This document shows, in pieces, positions 17,470 to 25,008 of a stretch of DNA of 33,089 nt (positions are counted from its first letter, which is position 1; each line of letters begins with the position of its first letter). A program made the position numbers and the translations under genes. Source of the DNA: Elusimicrobiota bacterium (GTDB lineage: Bacteria; Elusimicrobiota; Elusimicrobia; UBA1565); NCBI GenBank assembly GCA_016196755.1, contig JACPXC010000065.1, positions 1 to 33,089 of the forward strand. Reading direction: 5' to 3'. The notes below the pieces were generated by a model, which saw only the letters and a list, made by a program, of their open reading frames with translations, made no database searches and was not told the origin of the DNA.

Positions 17470-17513
17470 TTTATAGGGAAAACCAGGGAATTCAGAGAGG
17501 AGCCTAGGGCCCA
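17470..17513 (-). promoter_or_regulatory. Promoter of giant gene with 17-bp upstream operator candidate
   Basis: On the minus strand TATAAA (17475-17470) is a good -10. At the -35 position there is no TTGACA-like box but the 17-base sequence GAGGAGCCTAGGGCCCA (plus-strand reading, 17497-17513). It is repeated exactly at 31028-31044 in front of another secreted-protein gene at nearly the same distance from its -10 (21 versus 20 bases). An activator site replacing the -35 is the simplest reading. Confidence 0.5.
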
Positions 17514-17624
17514 CGAAATGGATTTCTTTCGACCCACGGGGCCCCTGGGACTAAGGGTGGGGGGGGAGTAGGCCTAGCGGGAAGTAGATTCCATTGAGTA
17601 TCGTTGCGTGCTTTTTGTGAACGC

Positions 17625-18548
17625 TCAGCGGGGGATGCGTCCGCGTTCGATCACGAGCATCGCCGGGCGGGTATCGTCGCCCAGGATGAGGGCCGAGCAG
17701 AGGATGCCGCCCGCGTCGAAGGCGATGAGGGTCTGTAGGGTAGGGGCCTTGTCCGTCGGGGACGTCTTGGACAAGAGTACGATTTCATGGGCCTGCCAGC
17801 CGTTTTCCAGCCGCGTCGATTTGGAAGACCTCACCTCGACGGCCCCCGCGCGGCGAAGCAGCTGGAGCTGGCCTTCCGCGATGCGCGCCGGGTTCGCGCC
17901 GCGCACGGCCTTCCCTATATAGCTGATGGAGAAGACGCCCGGCGCAGCCTTCAGGCGCAGCCCGCGGGCGCGCTCGGAGTCCGGCGTCACGTCGGAGACG
18001 ACTCCGGCCGTCAGCGGGAATTCGACCCTGTCATCGAAGGCCTTCAGCCATGTCACCTCGGCTTCCCCGCCGAGCCGGCCCGTGCCGACGATGGCGGCGG
18101 CCTGTTTTCGGTCGACGCCTATCCCGATCCCCACATAATGAGCCCCTCCGGCGGCGAATGCCAGGATGCTGTGCGGAAATGGCTCTCCTGAGGGCGTCAC
18201 CCCGCAGACCAGCTGGGCTTCGACGGCAGGCCAGTCGTTGGACAGCGCGCGCGGGGCCGTGAAGACCCCCTCCATGCAGGCCGACCGCTTCAGGCGCAGG
18301 CTCTTCTCGTTTTCCACCAGCGTGCGCAGGTCTCTGGACACCGCCGGATGGATGTCGAGCCGTCCCAGCGGCGTCCTGAGACTGAGCAGGTCCCTCCGGT
18401 TCTCGTCCGGGGTCTCGTCGACGACGCCTTCAGGCACGGCGAAGCTGAGGCGTCCCTCGAACGCGGGGAGCCGCCGCGCCGAGTCCGCGTGGGTGCCGGC
18501 AAACGCCGCGCCGCCGATCAACAGGACCAGTAGGGAGCACAGCGGCAT
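17625..18548 (-). CDS. Secreted protein of unknown function
   Basis: A 307-residue protein with a clean signal peptide (MPLCSLLVLLIGGAAFA) when started at the ATG at 18548; a longer in-frame start at 18674 would bury it. TACCCT lies exactly 6 bases before this ATG, supporting the choice. The mature part is a globular-looking mixture with segments such as RLSFAVPEGVVDETPDENRR and HSILAFAAGGAHYVGIGIG, and two pairs of similar beta-rich stretches. I see no catalytic motif or lipobox. It is exported to the periplasm or beyond. The gene is monocistronic and divergent from the response-regulator gene 67 bases away. Confidence 0.75.
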   Translation of the reverse strand: MPLCSLLVLLIGGAAFAGTHADSARRLPAFEGRLSFAVPEGVVDETPDENRRDLLSLRTPLGRLDIHPAVSRDLRTLVENEKSLRLKRSACMEGVFTAPRALSNDWPAVEAQLVCGVTPSGEPFPHSILAFAAGGAHYVGIGIGVDRKQAAAIVGTGRLGGEAEVTWLKAFDDRVEFPLTAGVVSDVTPDSERARGLRLKAAPGVFSISYIGKAVRGANPARIAEGQLQLLRRAGAVEVRSSKSTRLENGWQAHEIVLLSKTSPTDKAPTLQTLIAFDAGGILCSALILGDDTRPAMLVIERGRIPR

Positions 18549-18579
18549 CGGCTTAGGGTAGAGGATAGCATGGGGGGAC

Positions 18580-18608
18580 TGGACAAATCCTGAGAATCCC
18601 AGCATAGT
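18580..18608 (+). promoter_or_regulatory. Promoter of response regulator-thioesterase gene
   Basis: TGGACA (18580-18585), a 17-base spacer, then CATAGT (18603-18608) and 7 bases to the ATG at 18616. Near-leaderless. Confidence 0.45.
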
Positions 18609-18615
18609 TATCCCG

Positions 18616-19722
18616 ATGGCGGAAAAGAGCATCCTGATCATCGATGACGACCAGACCTTGGTGGCCGCCATCAAGGAAGGCTTGGAGACCCTGGGCTTCC
18701 GGGTGGCGGCCGCGTTCGACGGCCTGCAGGGCGTCCTGCAGGCCCATCAGGGCAGACCCGATGCCGTGATGCTCGACTTCAACATGCCGGCGGGCGGCGG
18801 GGCGGGCGTCTACGAGCGCCTGCGCTCTTCCTCGGTGACGGCCCAGACCCCGATCATCTTCCTGACCGGGGCGACGGTCGACGAGGTCAAGAAGGTCATC
18901 CGCTCGACCCCCAACACCTATTTCCTCAAGAAGCCGATCTCGGTCAGCCAGTTGCGCAAGGTGCTCGATAAGATCCTGGGCGGGGGGGGCGGGCCGCTGT
19001 CGTCGAAGTCCCGCCCGGTGACGCTCGGCCTGCCGGCGGCCCCGCCCGCGGGCGCCGATTTCGCCGGCCTGGGCGGCGGCCTGCCGCCGCTCCCCAAGCA
19101 GCCCGGGGCGACGCCGCTGCCCGGCGTGCTGCCGACGCCGAAGCCGATCACCAACTCGACGCCTCTGCCGGCCCTGATCCCGGGACAGCCCTCGGCCTTC
19201 GTCTCCGCCCCGCCGCCGGCCGCCGGTCCGGCCCCGTTCTCCCCTCAGCCGCTGCCGGCCCCGTCGCCGCCGTCGGCGGCGCCGGCCGCCGCGGGGTTCG
19301 AGGGTTCGGTGCACCGCCTCGAGCTGCGCGTGCCCTACGCCGACACCGACCGGTTGGGCATCGTCTACTACGCGAATTTCCTGCGCTACTTCGAGCTGGG
19401 GCGCACCGAGTTCATACGCATGCTCGGCGTGCGCTACCGCGACCTCGAGCTGGAGCGGCGGATCTTCCTGCCGGCCGTCGAGTGCCGCGCGCAGTACCTG
19501 GCGCCCTGCCGCTACGACGACCTGCTGCGCGTGCGCACCTGGCTGTCCTGGCTGGGGCCGGCCAGCGTCTGCTTCCAGAACGAGGTCCTCAACGCCGACG
19601 AGGGTGGCCGGCTGGTGGCGCGCGGCTTCACGCGCCACGCGGTGCTCGACGGGAACTGGAAGCCGGCTCGGCTGCCGCCGGACATAAAAAAACGGCTTGC
19701 GGCCTACCTGAAGCCGGACTGA
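18616..19722 (+). CDS. Response regulator receiver domain fused to hotdog thioesterase
   Basis: A 368-residue cytoplasmic protein. Residues 4-122 are a CheY-like receiver with acidic pocket Asp10-Asp12, phospho-acceptor Asp54 (MLDFNMP), Thr84 and Lys106-Pro107, all intact. Residues 123-230 are a Pro/Ala/Gly-rich linker with no predicted fold. Residues 231-365 are a YbgC-type 4HBT hotdog domain with VPYADTDRLGIVYYANFLRYFE, where Asp245 matches the catalytic Asp of E. coli YbgC. Receiver domains usually drive DNA binding or cyclic-di-GMP enzymes; control of an acyl-CoA thioesterase would couple a two-component signal to lipid metabolism. No histidine kinase is adjacent, so the partner lies elsewhere. 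The stop codon directly abuts the convergent AI-2E gene. Confidence 0.92.
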   Translation: MAEKSILIIDDDQTLVAAIKEGLETLGFRVAAAFDGLQGVLQAHQGRPDAVMLDFNMPAGGGAGVYERLRSSSVTAQTPIIFLTGATVDEVKKVIRSTPNTYFLKKPISVSQLRKVLDKILGGGGGPLSSKSRPVTLGLPAAPPAGADFAGLGGGLPPLPKQPGATPLPGVLPTPKPITNSTPLPALIPGQPSAFVSAPPPAAGPAPFSPQPLPAPSPPSAAPAAAGFEGSVHRLELRVPYADTDRLGIVYYANFLRYFELGRTEFIRMLGVRYRDLELERRIFLPAVECRAQYLAPCRYDDLLRVRTWLSWLGPASVCFQNEVLNADEGGRLVARGFTRHAVLDGNWKPARLPPDIKKRLAAYLKPD

Positions 19723-20808
19723 TTACAGGTAGGGGATCTCGACGCCGGCGACCGCCTGCGGCGGCGCCGTCTGCGCCTCGCTGACGTACCAGTCCCAGCT
19801 CACCATCAAGAGCGCCTTGAGGACGCAGGCGGCCGGGACCGCGAAGAGCAGGCCCACGAAGCCGAAGAGCTTGCCGCCCACCATCAGCGAGAGCAGGAAG
19901 AGCAGCGGGTGCAGGTGCACCGAATGCTTCGCCACCACCGGCTGGACCAGCGCCTCGTCGGCGAGGCGGATGCCGATGAAGAGCGCCGCGACCTTGAGCG
20001 GCATCGTCACGTTCTGGAACTGGAAGAAGGCCACCAGGCCGCCGACCACCAGCCCTATCGCGGCTCCGAGATAAGGGACCAGGCTGGAGAGGCCGGCCAG
20101 CGTGGCGATGGCCACCGGGTAGTTGACCCCCAGCGCCGACAATCCGATCCAGCTGGCGGCCGCGATGGTCCCCGAGATGATGAGGACTCCGCGGATGTAG
20201 TTGCCGAGGGCCGTGTCGATCTCGCTTAGCACGTGCAGGGCCTGCTCGACGTAGCGGCTCGGGAGCACCTGGATGGCCTGCTGGAGGAGGGTGGGGGAGT
20301 CGAGCAGGAGGAAGAATGTGATGAAGGGGACGAGGAACAAGAGCGAAAACAACGGGACCAGCCCCATCACGTACTGAGGGATGAGCGGGAGCTGCTCCAT
20401 CAGGGGCTCGTAGAGCTTCATGTTCCAGGACTCGACTAGGCTGCTGCCGAACGGCAGGCGGTGAGCCGCCGCGTATTGTATCGAGCCGACCAGGTCCTTG
20501 GCGCGCGTGATGTAGCCAGGGACCTTGCCCTCGAGCAGGGCGAACTCGCGGGTGGCGGCCGGCAGGACCCAGTTGGCGGTCAGCGTGATGACGGCGGCCA
20601 CGAGCAGGTAGATGCCCAGCACGACCTGCTCGCGCCGCATGCCCCGCACCTCGCAGTAGTGGACGAGCGGGTTGAGGAGGTAGGCCAGGGCGAAGCTGAG
20701 CATGAACGGCACCAGGGCGTCGTGGATCTGGTAAAGCGCCCAGGCCGCGCCCGCGAAGACGATCATCGTCCACCACGGAGGCCGGGGCGTTCGGCGCGCC
20801 ATGCTCAA
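19723..20808 (-). CDS. AI-2E family transporter/permease (PerM/YdiK-like)
   Basis: A 361-residue inner-membrane protein with about eight hydrophobic segments. The family pattern is clear: an N-terminal helix pair with LAYLLNPLVHY, a central PFITFFLLLDSP block, GNYIRGVLIISG, and the C-terminal VPYLGAAIGLVVGGLVAFFQF and HLHPLLFLLSLMVGGKLFGFVGLLFAVP blocks. Members transport AI-2, other small molecules or Na+/H+; the substrate cannot be assigned. It starts with TTG at 20808 overlapping the upstream stop (TTGA), or with ATG two codons later. It is the last gene of the four-gene operon. Confidence 0.92.
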   Translation of the reverse strand: MSMARRTPRPPWWTMIVFAGAAWALYQIHDALVPFMLSFALAYLLNPLVHYCEVRGMRREQVVLGIYLLVAAVITLTANWVLPAATREFALLEGKVPGYITRAKDLVGSIQYAAAHRLPFGSSLVESWNMKLYEPLMEQLPLIPQYVMGLVPLFSLLFLVPFITFFLLLDSPTLLQQAIQVLPSRYVEQALHVLSEIDTALGNYIRGVLIISGTIAAASWIGLSALGVNYPVAIATLAGLSSLVPYLGAAIGLVVGGLVAFFQFQNVTMPLKVAALFIGIRLADEALVQPVVAKHSVHLHPLLFLLSLMVGGKLFGFVGLLFAVPAACVLKALLMVSWDWYVSEAQTAPPQAVAGVEIPYL

Positions 20809-21308
20809 GGGATCGCGGAGACCGCGGTCTGGTTCGAGACCCGGCGCAGGCGGGCCGAGAGCAGGCGGGCCAGGTGGCGCATGACCGCCACGCCGATGCG
20901 CGGGTGGTAGTGCAGGATGTCGTCGAGCTTGGAGCGGTAGAGCAGGAGCAGGGTGGAGGTCTCGAGGGCCACCGCCGAGGCCGAGCGCGGAAGCTGCTCG
21001 AGCAGCGCCATCTCCCCGAACAGCGCCCCGGGCCCGAGCTCGGCGATGCGCTGGGGCGCGCCGTCGGGACCGTGCTTGGTCAGCTCCACCTTTCCCGACT
21101 CAAGGACGAACAGCGCGCGCCCGATGTCGCCCTCGAGGAACAAGGTCTCGCCCTCGTTGTAGACGCGGTTGTGGAACGAGAGCTGGAAATAGCCGAGCTC
21201 GCGCTCGCTGAGGCCCTCGCATAGCGGCAGGTCCTTTAGGAACTCGCGGCGCGACGAGAAGCTCTTATCCCGGAAGTAGCGCCGCAGGAACGCTAGCGGA
21301 CTGTCCAC
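20805..21308 (-). CDS. Cyclic nucleotide-binding domain protein without DNA-binding domain
   Basis: A 167-residue protein with one CRP/PKA-type cNMP-binding barrel at about 27-140: FHNRVYNEGETLFLEGDIGRALFVLESGKVEL and GALFGEMALLEQLPRSASAVA, the phosphate-binding cassette with its Glu and Arg. The remaining C-terminal helices (RHLARLLSARLRR) correspond to the dimer helix, and no helix-turn-helix follows. It is therefore a sensor module rather than a transcription factor, perhaps acting on the adjacent AI-2E permease. Its GTG start overlaps the upstream TAG (TAGTG), indicating translational coupling. Confidence 0.9.
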   Translation of the reverse strand: MDSPLAFLRRYFRDKSFSSRREFLKDLPLCEGLSERELGYFQLSFHNRVYNEGETLFLEGDIGRALFVLESGKVELTKHGPDGAPQRIAELGPGALFGEMALLEQLPRSASAVALETSTLLLLYRSKLDDILHYHPRIGVAVMRHLARLLSARLRRVSNQTAVSAIP

Positions 21309-21562
21309 TAAGTGCCGGTTTCACGATAGGCCTTCTTCCCGGCTTCCCAGGCGGCCTCGATCTGCTCCTTCTTGTGGGACAGGGTGTCGCGCTCCTCGCG
21401 GACGAACTCCTTGGTCTTGTCGCGCCGCTCCTCGAGCCAGTCGGTGATCGCCTCACGGGTATCGGAGCCCTTGCGCGGCGCCAGCAGGACGCCGAGCGCG
21501 CCTCCGATGATGCCGCCGACCAAGAACGCCAGGATGCTGTCGCCGCTGCTGTTGTTCGACAT
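21308..21562 (-). CDS. YtxH-like small membrane protein
   Basis: An 84-residue protein with one N-terminal membrane helix rich in glycine, ending in the YtxH signature GGALGVLLAPRKGSDTRE (about 20-37). An amphipathic charged helix/coiled coil (LEERRDKTKEFVREERDTL) makes up the rest. YtxH-type proteins are associated with stress and the envelope in other bacteria. It is the second gene of the operon, 17 bases after the upstream stop. Confidence 0.88.
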   Translation of the reverse strand: MSNNSSGDSILAFLVGGIIGGALGVLLAPRKGSDTREAITDWLEERRDKTKEFVREERDTLSHKKEQIEAAWEAGKKAYRETGT

Positions 21563-21579
21563 GATGGCCTCCAGAGAAA

Positions 21580-21855
21580 CTAGTTCCGGCTCCGACGCGC
21601 GCCCCAGACCGCGGCGGCCATGCCGAGCGCCGCCGTCCCGACCTTCATCCAGCCCGAGCCCAGCGTGCCGGCCACGCCTTCGACCTTCCGCGTGAGCTCT
21701 CCGAGGCGCGCCACCTGGTCCTGCGCCTGGTAGGCGACGACCTCGACGGCCTCGGCCGCCAGGCGAACCTGCAAGAGGGCGATGACGAGGAACACCGCCC
21801 CGACGACATGGGCCGCCGTCAGGAGGCCGAGACAGACCGCGATGAAAGTCAGCAT
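21580..21855 (-). CDS. Small DUF948-like membrane protein
   Basis: A 91-residue protein with an N-terminal membrane helix (about 3-27), an amphipathic heptad-like middle (QVARLGELTRKVEGVAGTL) and a second hydrophobic stretch near the C-terminus ending in WGARRSRN. The arrangement resembles DUF948/YtxG-type proteins, which commonly neighbour YtxH, and YtxH is the next gene here. TATAAT lies exactly 6 bases before the ATG. Confidence 0.75.
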   Translation of the reverse strand: MLTFIAVCLGLLTAAHVVGAVFLVIALLQVRLAAEAVEVVAYQAQDQVARLGELTRKVEGVAGTLGSGWMKVGTAALGMAAAVWGARRSRN

Positions 21856-21861
21856 GGCGGC

Positions 21862-21890
21862 ATTATAGAATAGGCGCCGGCCGGCGGCAA
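21862..21890 (-). promoter_or_regulatory. Promoter of the DUF948-YtxH-cNBD-AI-2E operon, leaderless type
   Basis: TTGCCG (21890-21885), a 17-base spacer, then a perfect TATAAT (21867-21862) and exactly 6 bases to the ATG at 21855. Confidence 0.65.
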
Positions 21891-21920
21891 GTAGGTCTTA
21901 AGGCCTAGGTCCTTCGGCCC

Positions 21921-21949
21921 TTGCTGCGGGCCCAAAAGACCCCCACACT
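21921..21949 (+). promoter_or_regulatory. Promoter of membrane protein gene at 21956, leaderless type
   Basis: TTGCTG (21921-21926), a 17-base spacer, then CACACT (21944-21949) and exactly 6 bases to the ATG. The GGGGAG touching the ATG is too close to act as a Shine-Dalgarno site. Confidence 0.4.
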
Positions 21950-21955
21950 GGGGAG

Positions 21956-23575
21956 ATGAAGGAACAACGCCGACGGCGCCGCTTCGAGACCGAGCCCAAG
22001 GCCGTCCCCGAGCCGCCGCGTTCGCTCTCCACTTTGCCGCCCGAGATCCCGACCCTCAAGGAGAAGGAGGAGGAGAAGAAGGGCGCCGGCGTCCCGTGGT
22101 ACGCGGGCTCGAGCGGCAGCGCCCCGGGCATCATCGGCGGACAGGGCGTGGCGCGGCTGGGCGCCTCGGCGTCGCTGCGCGGCGGTTTCCTCGGCCGGAT
22201 CTCGGCGGGCCTGTCTAACGCCCTGGGCGGCCCGAGCACCTTCCTCGGCGGGATGTTCGCGGGCGCGGTGGGCAAGTGGCTCGTCCTCGGCGGCATGCTG
22301 GCCTGGGGCGGCCTGATGCTGGCGGCCGGCGGCCGACTCATGGGCGGTTGGGGGGCGAGAGGCCTCGACACCGTCGGCTTCCCGTCGATGAGCGGGGCCG
22401 GCGCCTCGGGCATCGTCATCGACGCGCCGAAGGACCGTTCCTTGGGCTATCTCACCAGCGCCAACAACGGCGAGATCCTCTGGGACGCCAACAAGCCCAA
22501 GGAGACGGAGCCGGTCAAGGACGCCGCGGGGGCCGAAGCCGGCACCCCGGTGGAGGCCCCGAAGCCCGAGATCCCGAGCTTCGAGATGCCCGACGTCGCG
22601 GAGATGGTGAAAGGCGGCCTCAACCGCGACGGTTTCATCAAGAAGCTGACCGGCGACGTCGGCCAGCTCCATGGCGGAGCCCCCAAGATCAAGGACGCCT
22701 CGGGTTTCGCGTTGAAGAAGACCTTCAGTCCCAAGGGCACCCCGGCGGGCCGGATCGGCAGCCTCACGCGCGCCAAGCGCCAGCTCGCGGCCAGCCGGCT
22801 CAACATGCGCGGCCGCTCCTCGCGCGCCTCCGGCCAGCTCAAGCTGGCCAAGGCCCTCTCCAAGTCCGGCAGCACGGCGGGGAGCCTCGGAGACGCCAGG
22901 ACGTTCGCGGCCGACGCCTTCGACCAGGGCAAGACCATCGGCGGCGAGCTCGCCGCCGGCATCGGCGACGGCATCGTCGCGCCCAGCGGGAGCGGGGCCC
23001 CGGACGTCGGCGTCCCGGACCTCCCGCCCGGCACGAACATCACCCCCTATCAGTCCCAGATCGACAACGCCAAGGCGATGGACAACAACTCGGCCATGCT
23101 CAAGGTCCTGGGCATGATGATGATCGCCATCGGCGTCGGGCTCGTGGCGGTCGGCCGCGCCTTGATGGGCAACCATACGACCTTCCCGATCGGCATAGCG
23201 CTGGTCGCCGCGGGCATGTCGTTGATCGCCCTGGGCACGATGATGCTGGCGATGTCGGCCAGCCAGGCCAAATCGGCCCAGAACCAAGGCAAGAACATCG
23301 ACGAGCAGTACGGCCAAGAGGACCAGGGGGCGATCGTCGATGACTGCGCGAACCAGGCGCAGAACGGCGGCACCAAGGCCGACAACTGCAACAGCACCCC
23401 GCCGCAGGTCAACGGCCGCAACACCGTCCGCGAGGACGTCCAGACCGAGCTCGATTCGGACTACACGCTCGAGGGCGGGATGAACGCCGCCGGCGAGATG
23501 ATCAAGGGCGCGGCGCAGAAGGCCGGGCCGGTCATCAATCGCGAAGCGCAGCGCGGCCAGGACATCAGGCAGTAG
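21956..23575 (+). CDS. Hypothetical membrane protein with Gly-rich and Arg/Ser-rich regions
   Basis: A 539-residue protein not assignable to a family by eye. It has a basic N-terminus (MKEQRRRRRF), Pro/Glu-rich residues 10-45, a Gly-rich stretch and a membrane segment at 103-125. A long soluble part includes a KRQLAASRLNMRGRSSRASGQLKLAKALS block (about 274-302) that looks helical and basic. Two adjacent membrane segments lie at 381-402 and 408-433, followed by a polar Asn/Gln-rich C-terminus with a Cys pair (Cys464, Cys476 region). There is no signal peptide, so the N-terminus is probably cytoplasmic. It stands alone, divergent from the envelope operon, and may be a structural envelope or secretion component. 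Confidence 0.75.
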   Translation: MKEQRRRRRFETEPKAVPEPPRSLSTLPPEIPTLKEKEEEKKGAGVPWYAGSSGSAPGIIGGQGVARLGASASLRGGFLGRISAGLSNALGGPSTFLGGMFAGAVGKWLVLGGMLAWGGLMLAAGGRLMGGWGARGLDTVGFPSMSGAGASGIVIDAPKDRSLGYLTSANNGEILWDANKPKETEPVKDAAGAEAGTPVEAPKPEIPSFEMPDVAEMVKGGLNRDGFIKKLTGDVGQLHGGAPKIKDASGFALKKTFSPKGTPAGRIGSLTRAKRQLAASRLNMRGRSSRASGQLKLAKALSKSGSTAGSLGDARTFAADAFDQGKTIGGELAAGIGDGIVAPSGSGAPDVGVPDLPPGTNITPYQSQIDNAKAMDNNSAMLKVLGMMMIAIGVGLVAVGRALMGNHTTFPIGIALVAAGMSLIALGTMMLAMSASQAKSAQNQGKNIDEQYGQEDQGAIVDDCANQAQNGGTKADNCNSTPPQVNGRNTVREDVQTELDSDYTLEGGMNAAGEMIKGAAQKAGPVINREAQRGQDIRQ

Positions 23576-23592
23576 GACGGCGAGGTCGGCCG

Positions 23593-24468
23593 TCAGGACC
23601 AGCGCGCCAGGCGGCGCGCCAGGGAGTACTTCCGGTCCATAGCGCGCAGGTCCCAGAAATCCTCGTAGACCATCCATTGGCCCGGCCGGCGGGCGATGAA
23701 GCGCTGCATCGAGGCCGCCACCGCGGCGTGGAGTTCGGTCAGCGTCTTGCCCTGGGGCCGGATCGGCTCGTCGCACTCGACGACGCCGCGGTCGCCGTTG
23801 GCCGTGGCGTAGACCGGGAGGATGGGGGCGCCGGAAGACAGAGCCAGGCGCGCCGGGGCATAGCCGATCGGGGCCGGCGCGCCGAAGAAGTCCGTCGTGA
23901 TGCGGCGCGGCAGGAAGTTGATGTCCGAGATCGTCGCCACGATCTCGCCGCGTTCCAGCGCCTCCAAGGCGGCGGTGGCCGAGGCGCCCACGGTCTTGAT
24001 GGCCGAGTATATCCCGGGGGGGAAGTGAGCCAAGAACTCGCGGTTGAGGATCGGCAGGCTCAGCGGGACGCCGCCCTCGACCAGCGCCCAGAGGAAGTGG
24101 GCCACCAGCCCGTAGTTCGGCGTGGCGATGATGACGCCGCGCTTCTCGGCGCCCAGGCTTTTGAGCCGCTCCATCATCGGGAAGTCGAGCGTGCGGCGGG
24201 CCGCCTCGACCTCGACGGGATGCGCGGCCATGAGGAGGAGGAAGCGCGCGAACAGCCTCAGGCTCTCGTCGAGCAGGGGGTCGACGTCGTCGTCCCGGCA
24301 GGAGCGCCCCGCGTGGGCCAGCACGCGGCGCAGGTTGCCGCGCGCCGCGCGGCGGTTCGGCGGCCAGCCGAGCATGAGCCCGCGCACCATGATCCGCTCG
24401 AGGAGGAACCGGGCGGCCGGCCCTGGCAGGCGGCGCACCAGGCGCGACCATGCCGAGAAGGCGGTCAT
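23593..24468 (-). CDS. LpxL/HtrB-family lipid A acyltransferase homologue with altered active site
   Basis: A 291-residue protein starting at the ATG at 24468, which overlaps the upstream TGA (TGATG); a longer in-frame start at 24702 lies inside the upstream gene. The family framework is clear: VATISDINFLPRR and TDFFGAPAPIGYAPARLAL with GAPILPVYA (about 178-222), and FIARRPGQWMVYEDFW (257-272), matching the usual C-terminal PEQWxWxHRR-type motif. In the catalytic region, however, the expected H-x4-D/E reads PNYGLVAH, with Asn118 in the His position and Ala123 in the acid position by my alignment. It may be inactive, use another residue, or bind lipid only. It is coupled with a SRPBCC-like protein. 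Confidence 0.82.
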   Translation of the reverse strand: MTAFSAWSRLVRRLPGPAARFLLERIMVRGLMLGWPPNRRAARGNLRRVLAHAGRSCRDDDVDPLLDESLRLFARFLLLMAAHPVEVEAARRTLDFPMMERLKSLGAEKRGVIIATPNYGLVAHFLWALVEGGVPLSLPILNREFLAHFPPGIYSAIKTVGASATAALEALERGEIVATISDINFLPRRITTDFFGAPAPIGYAPARLALSSGAPILPVYATANGDRGVVECDEPIRPQGKTLTELHAAVAASMQRFIARRPGQWMVYEDFWDLRAMDRKYSLARRLARWS

Positions 24469-24935
24469 CAGCCTGCGAGCAGCCTCAGCGCTTTGGCCAG
24501 GCGCCTCCGGTAAAGGAAGGCCACCGGCAGAAGGAGGCTCGTCAGCTCGACGAAGCGGTTCATGAACACGACCTTCATCGTCAGCTCGAGCGAGGTCAGG
24601 TCCTCGTTGAGCTCGGAGAGCTTGAGGGTGAAGGTGGCGTGATAGGCGCTCAGCCAGCCGCCGGAGGAGGCCGTCAGGGTGAAGCCGCGCGGCGGGTCCC
24701 ACCAGGCCACCCGGGCGCGCATGAAGGGAGCGCCTTTGGCGCCGCGTCCGATCGCCAGCTCGGTGCCCATCCCGGCGGGCTCTTGCGGGCCGGCCACCAC
24801 CTCGCCGCGGAACTTATTGGCGCCGTAGCCCGCGAACGCCTCGATGAAGCGCGGCCAAGCCGCGGGGTCGGAGGCCTTGGTCCAGACCGGGCGGACGCCT
24901 TCCCTGGCCCTCAAGGCGGCGACGACGGATTGCAT
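24468..24935 (-). CDS. SRPBCC/START-like ligand-binding protein
   Basis: A 155-residue protein resembling the polyketide cyclase/SRPBCC fold. It has an N-terminal helix, WTKASDPAAWPRFIEAFAGY, then alternating beta strands (MRARVAWWDPPRGFTLTASSGG) and a long hydrophobic C-terminal helix that could touch the membrane (VELTSLLLPVAFLYRR). Such domains bind hydrophobic ligands. Its stop overlaps the start of the acyltransferase, so a role in presenting or sensing an acyl lipid is plausible but unproven. It has one of the best promoters in the window. Confidence 0.72.
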   Translation of the reverse strand: MQSVVAALRAREGVRPVWTKASDPAAWPRFIEAFAGYGANKFRGEVVAGPQEPAGMGTELAIGRGAKGAPFMRARVAWWDPPRGFTLTASSGGWLSAYHATFTLKLSELNEDLTSLELTMKVVFMNRFVELTSLLLPVAFLYRRRLAKALRLLAG

Positions 24936-24941
24936 CTACTC

Positions 24942-24970
24942 CATATAACAGGGTTCCCGCCCCCTGTCAA
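24942..24970 (-). promoter_or_regulatory. Promoter of SRPBCC-acyltransferase operon, leaderless type
   Basis: Consensus TTGACA (24970-24965), a 17-base spacer, then TATATG (24947-24942) and exactly 6 bases to the ATG at 24935. Confidence 0.65.
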
Positions 24971-24975
24971 TCGAG

Positions 24976-25008
24976 AATTAAATTCAGGGAGTGTCCCTTA
25001 ACTTAATT
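24976..25008. repeat. REP-like palindrome, copy 2, intergenic
   Basis: A hairpin with 15-base arms (24976-24990 and 24994-25008) pairing at 13 of 15 positions around a GTG loop. Its core TTCAGGGAGTGTCCCT is identical to the sequence ending the RAYT gene 24 kb away. It overlaps the stop codon of the subtilase gene (25003-25005) and could also act as a transcription terminator or mRNA 3' stabiliser. Confidence 0.65.

Noticed and set aside
21905-24451. 848-codon minus-strand frame across the membrane-protein gene
   Set aside because: Its composition is typical of an antisense shadow, it covers two real genes and a promoter, and no domain is recognisable.
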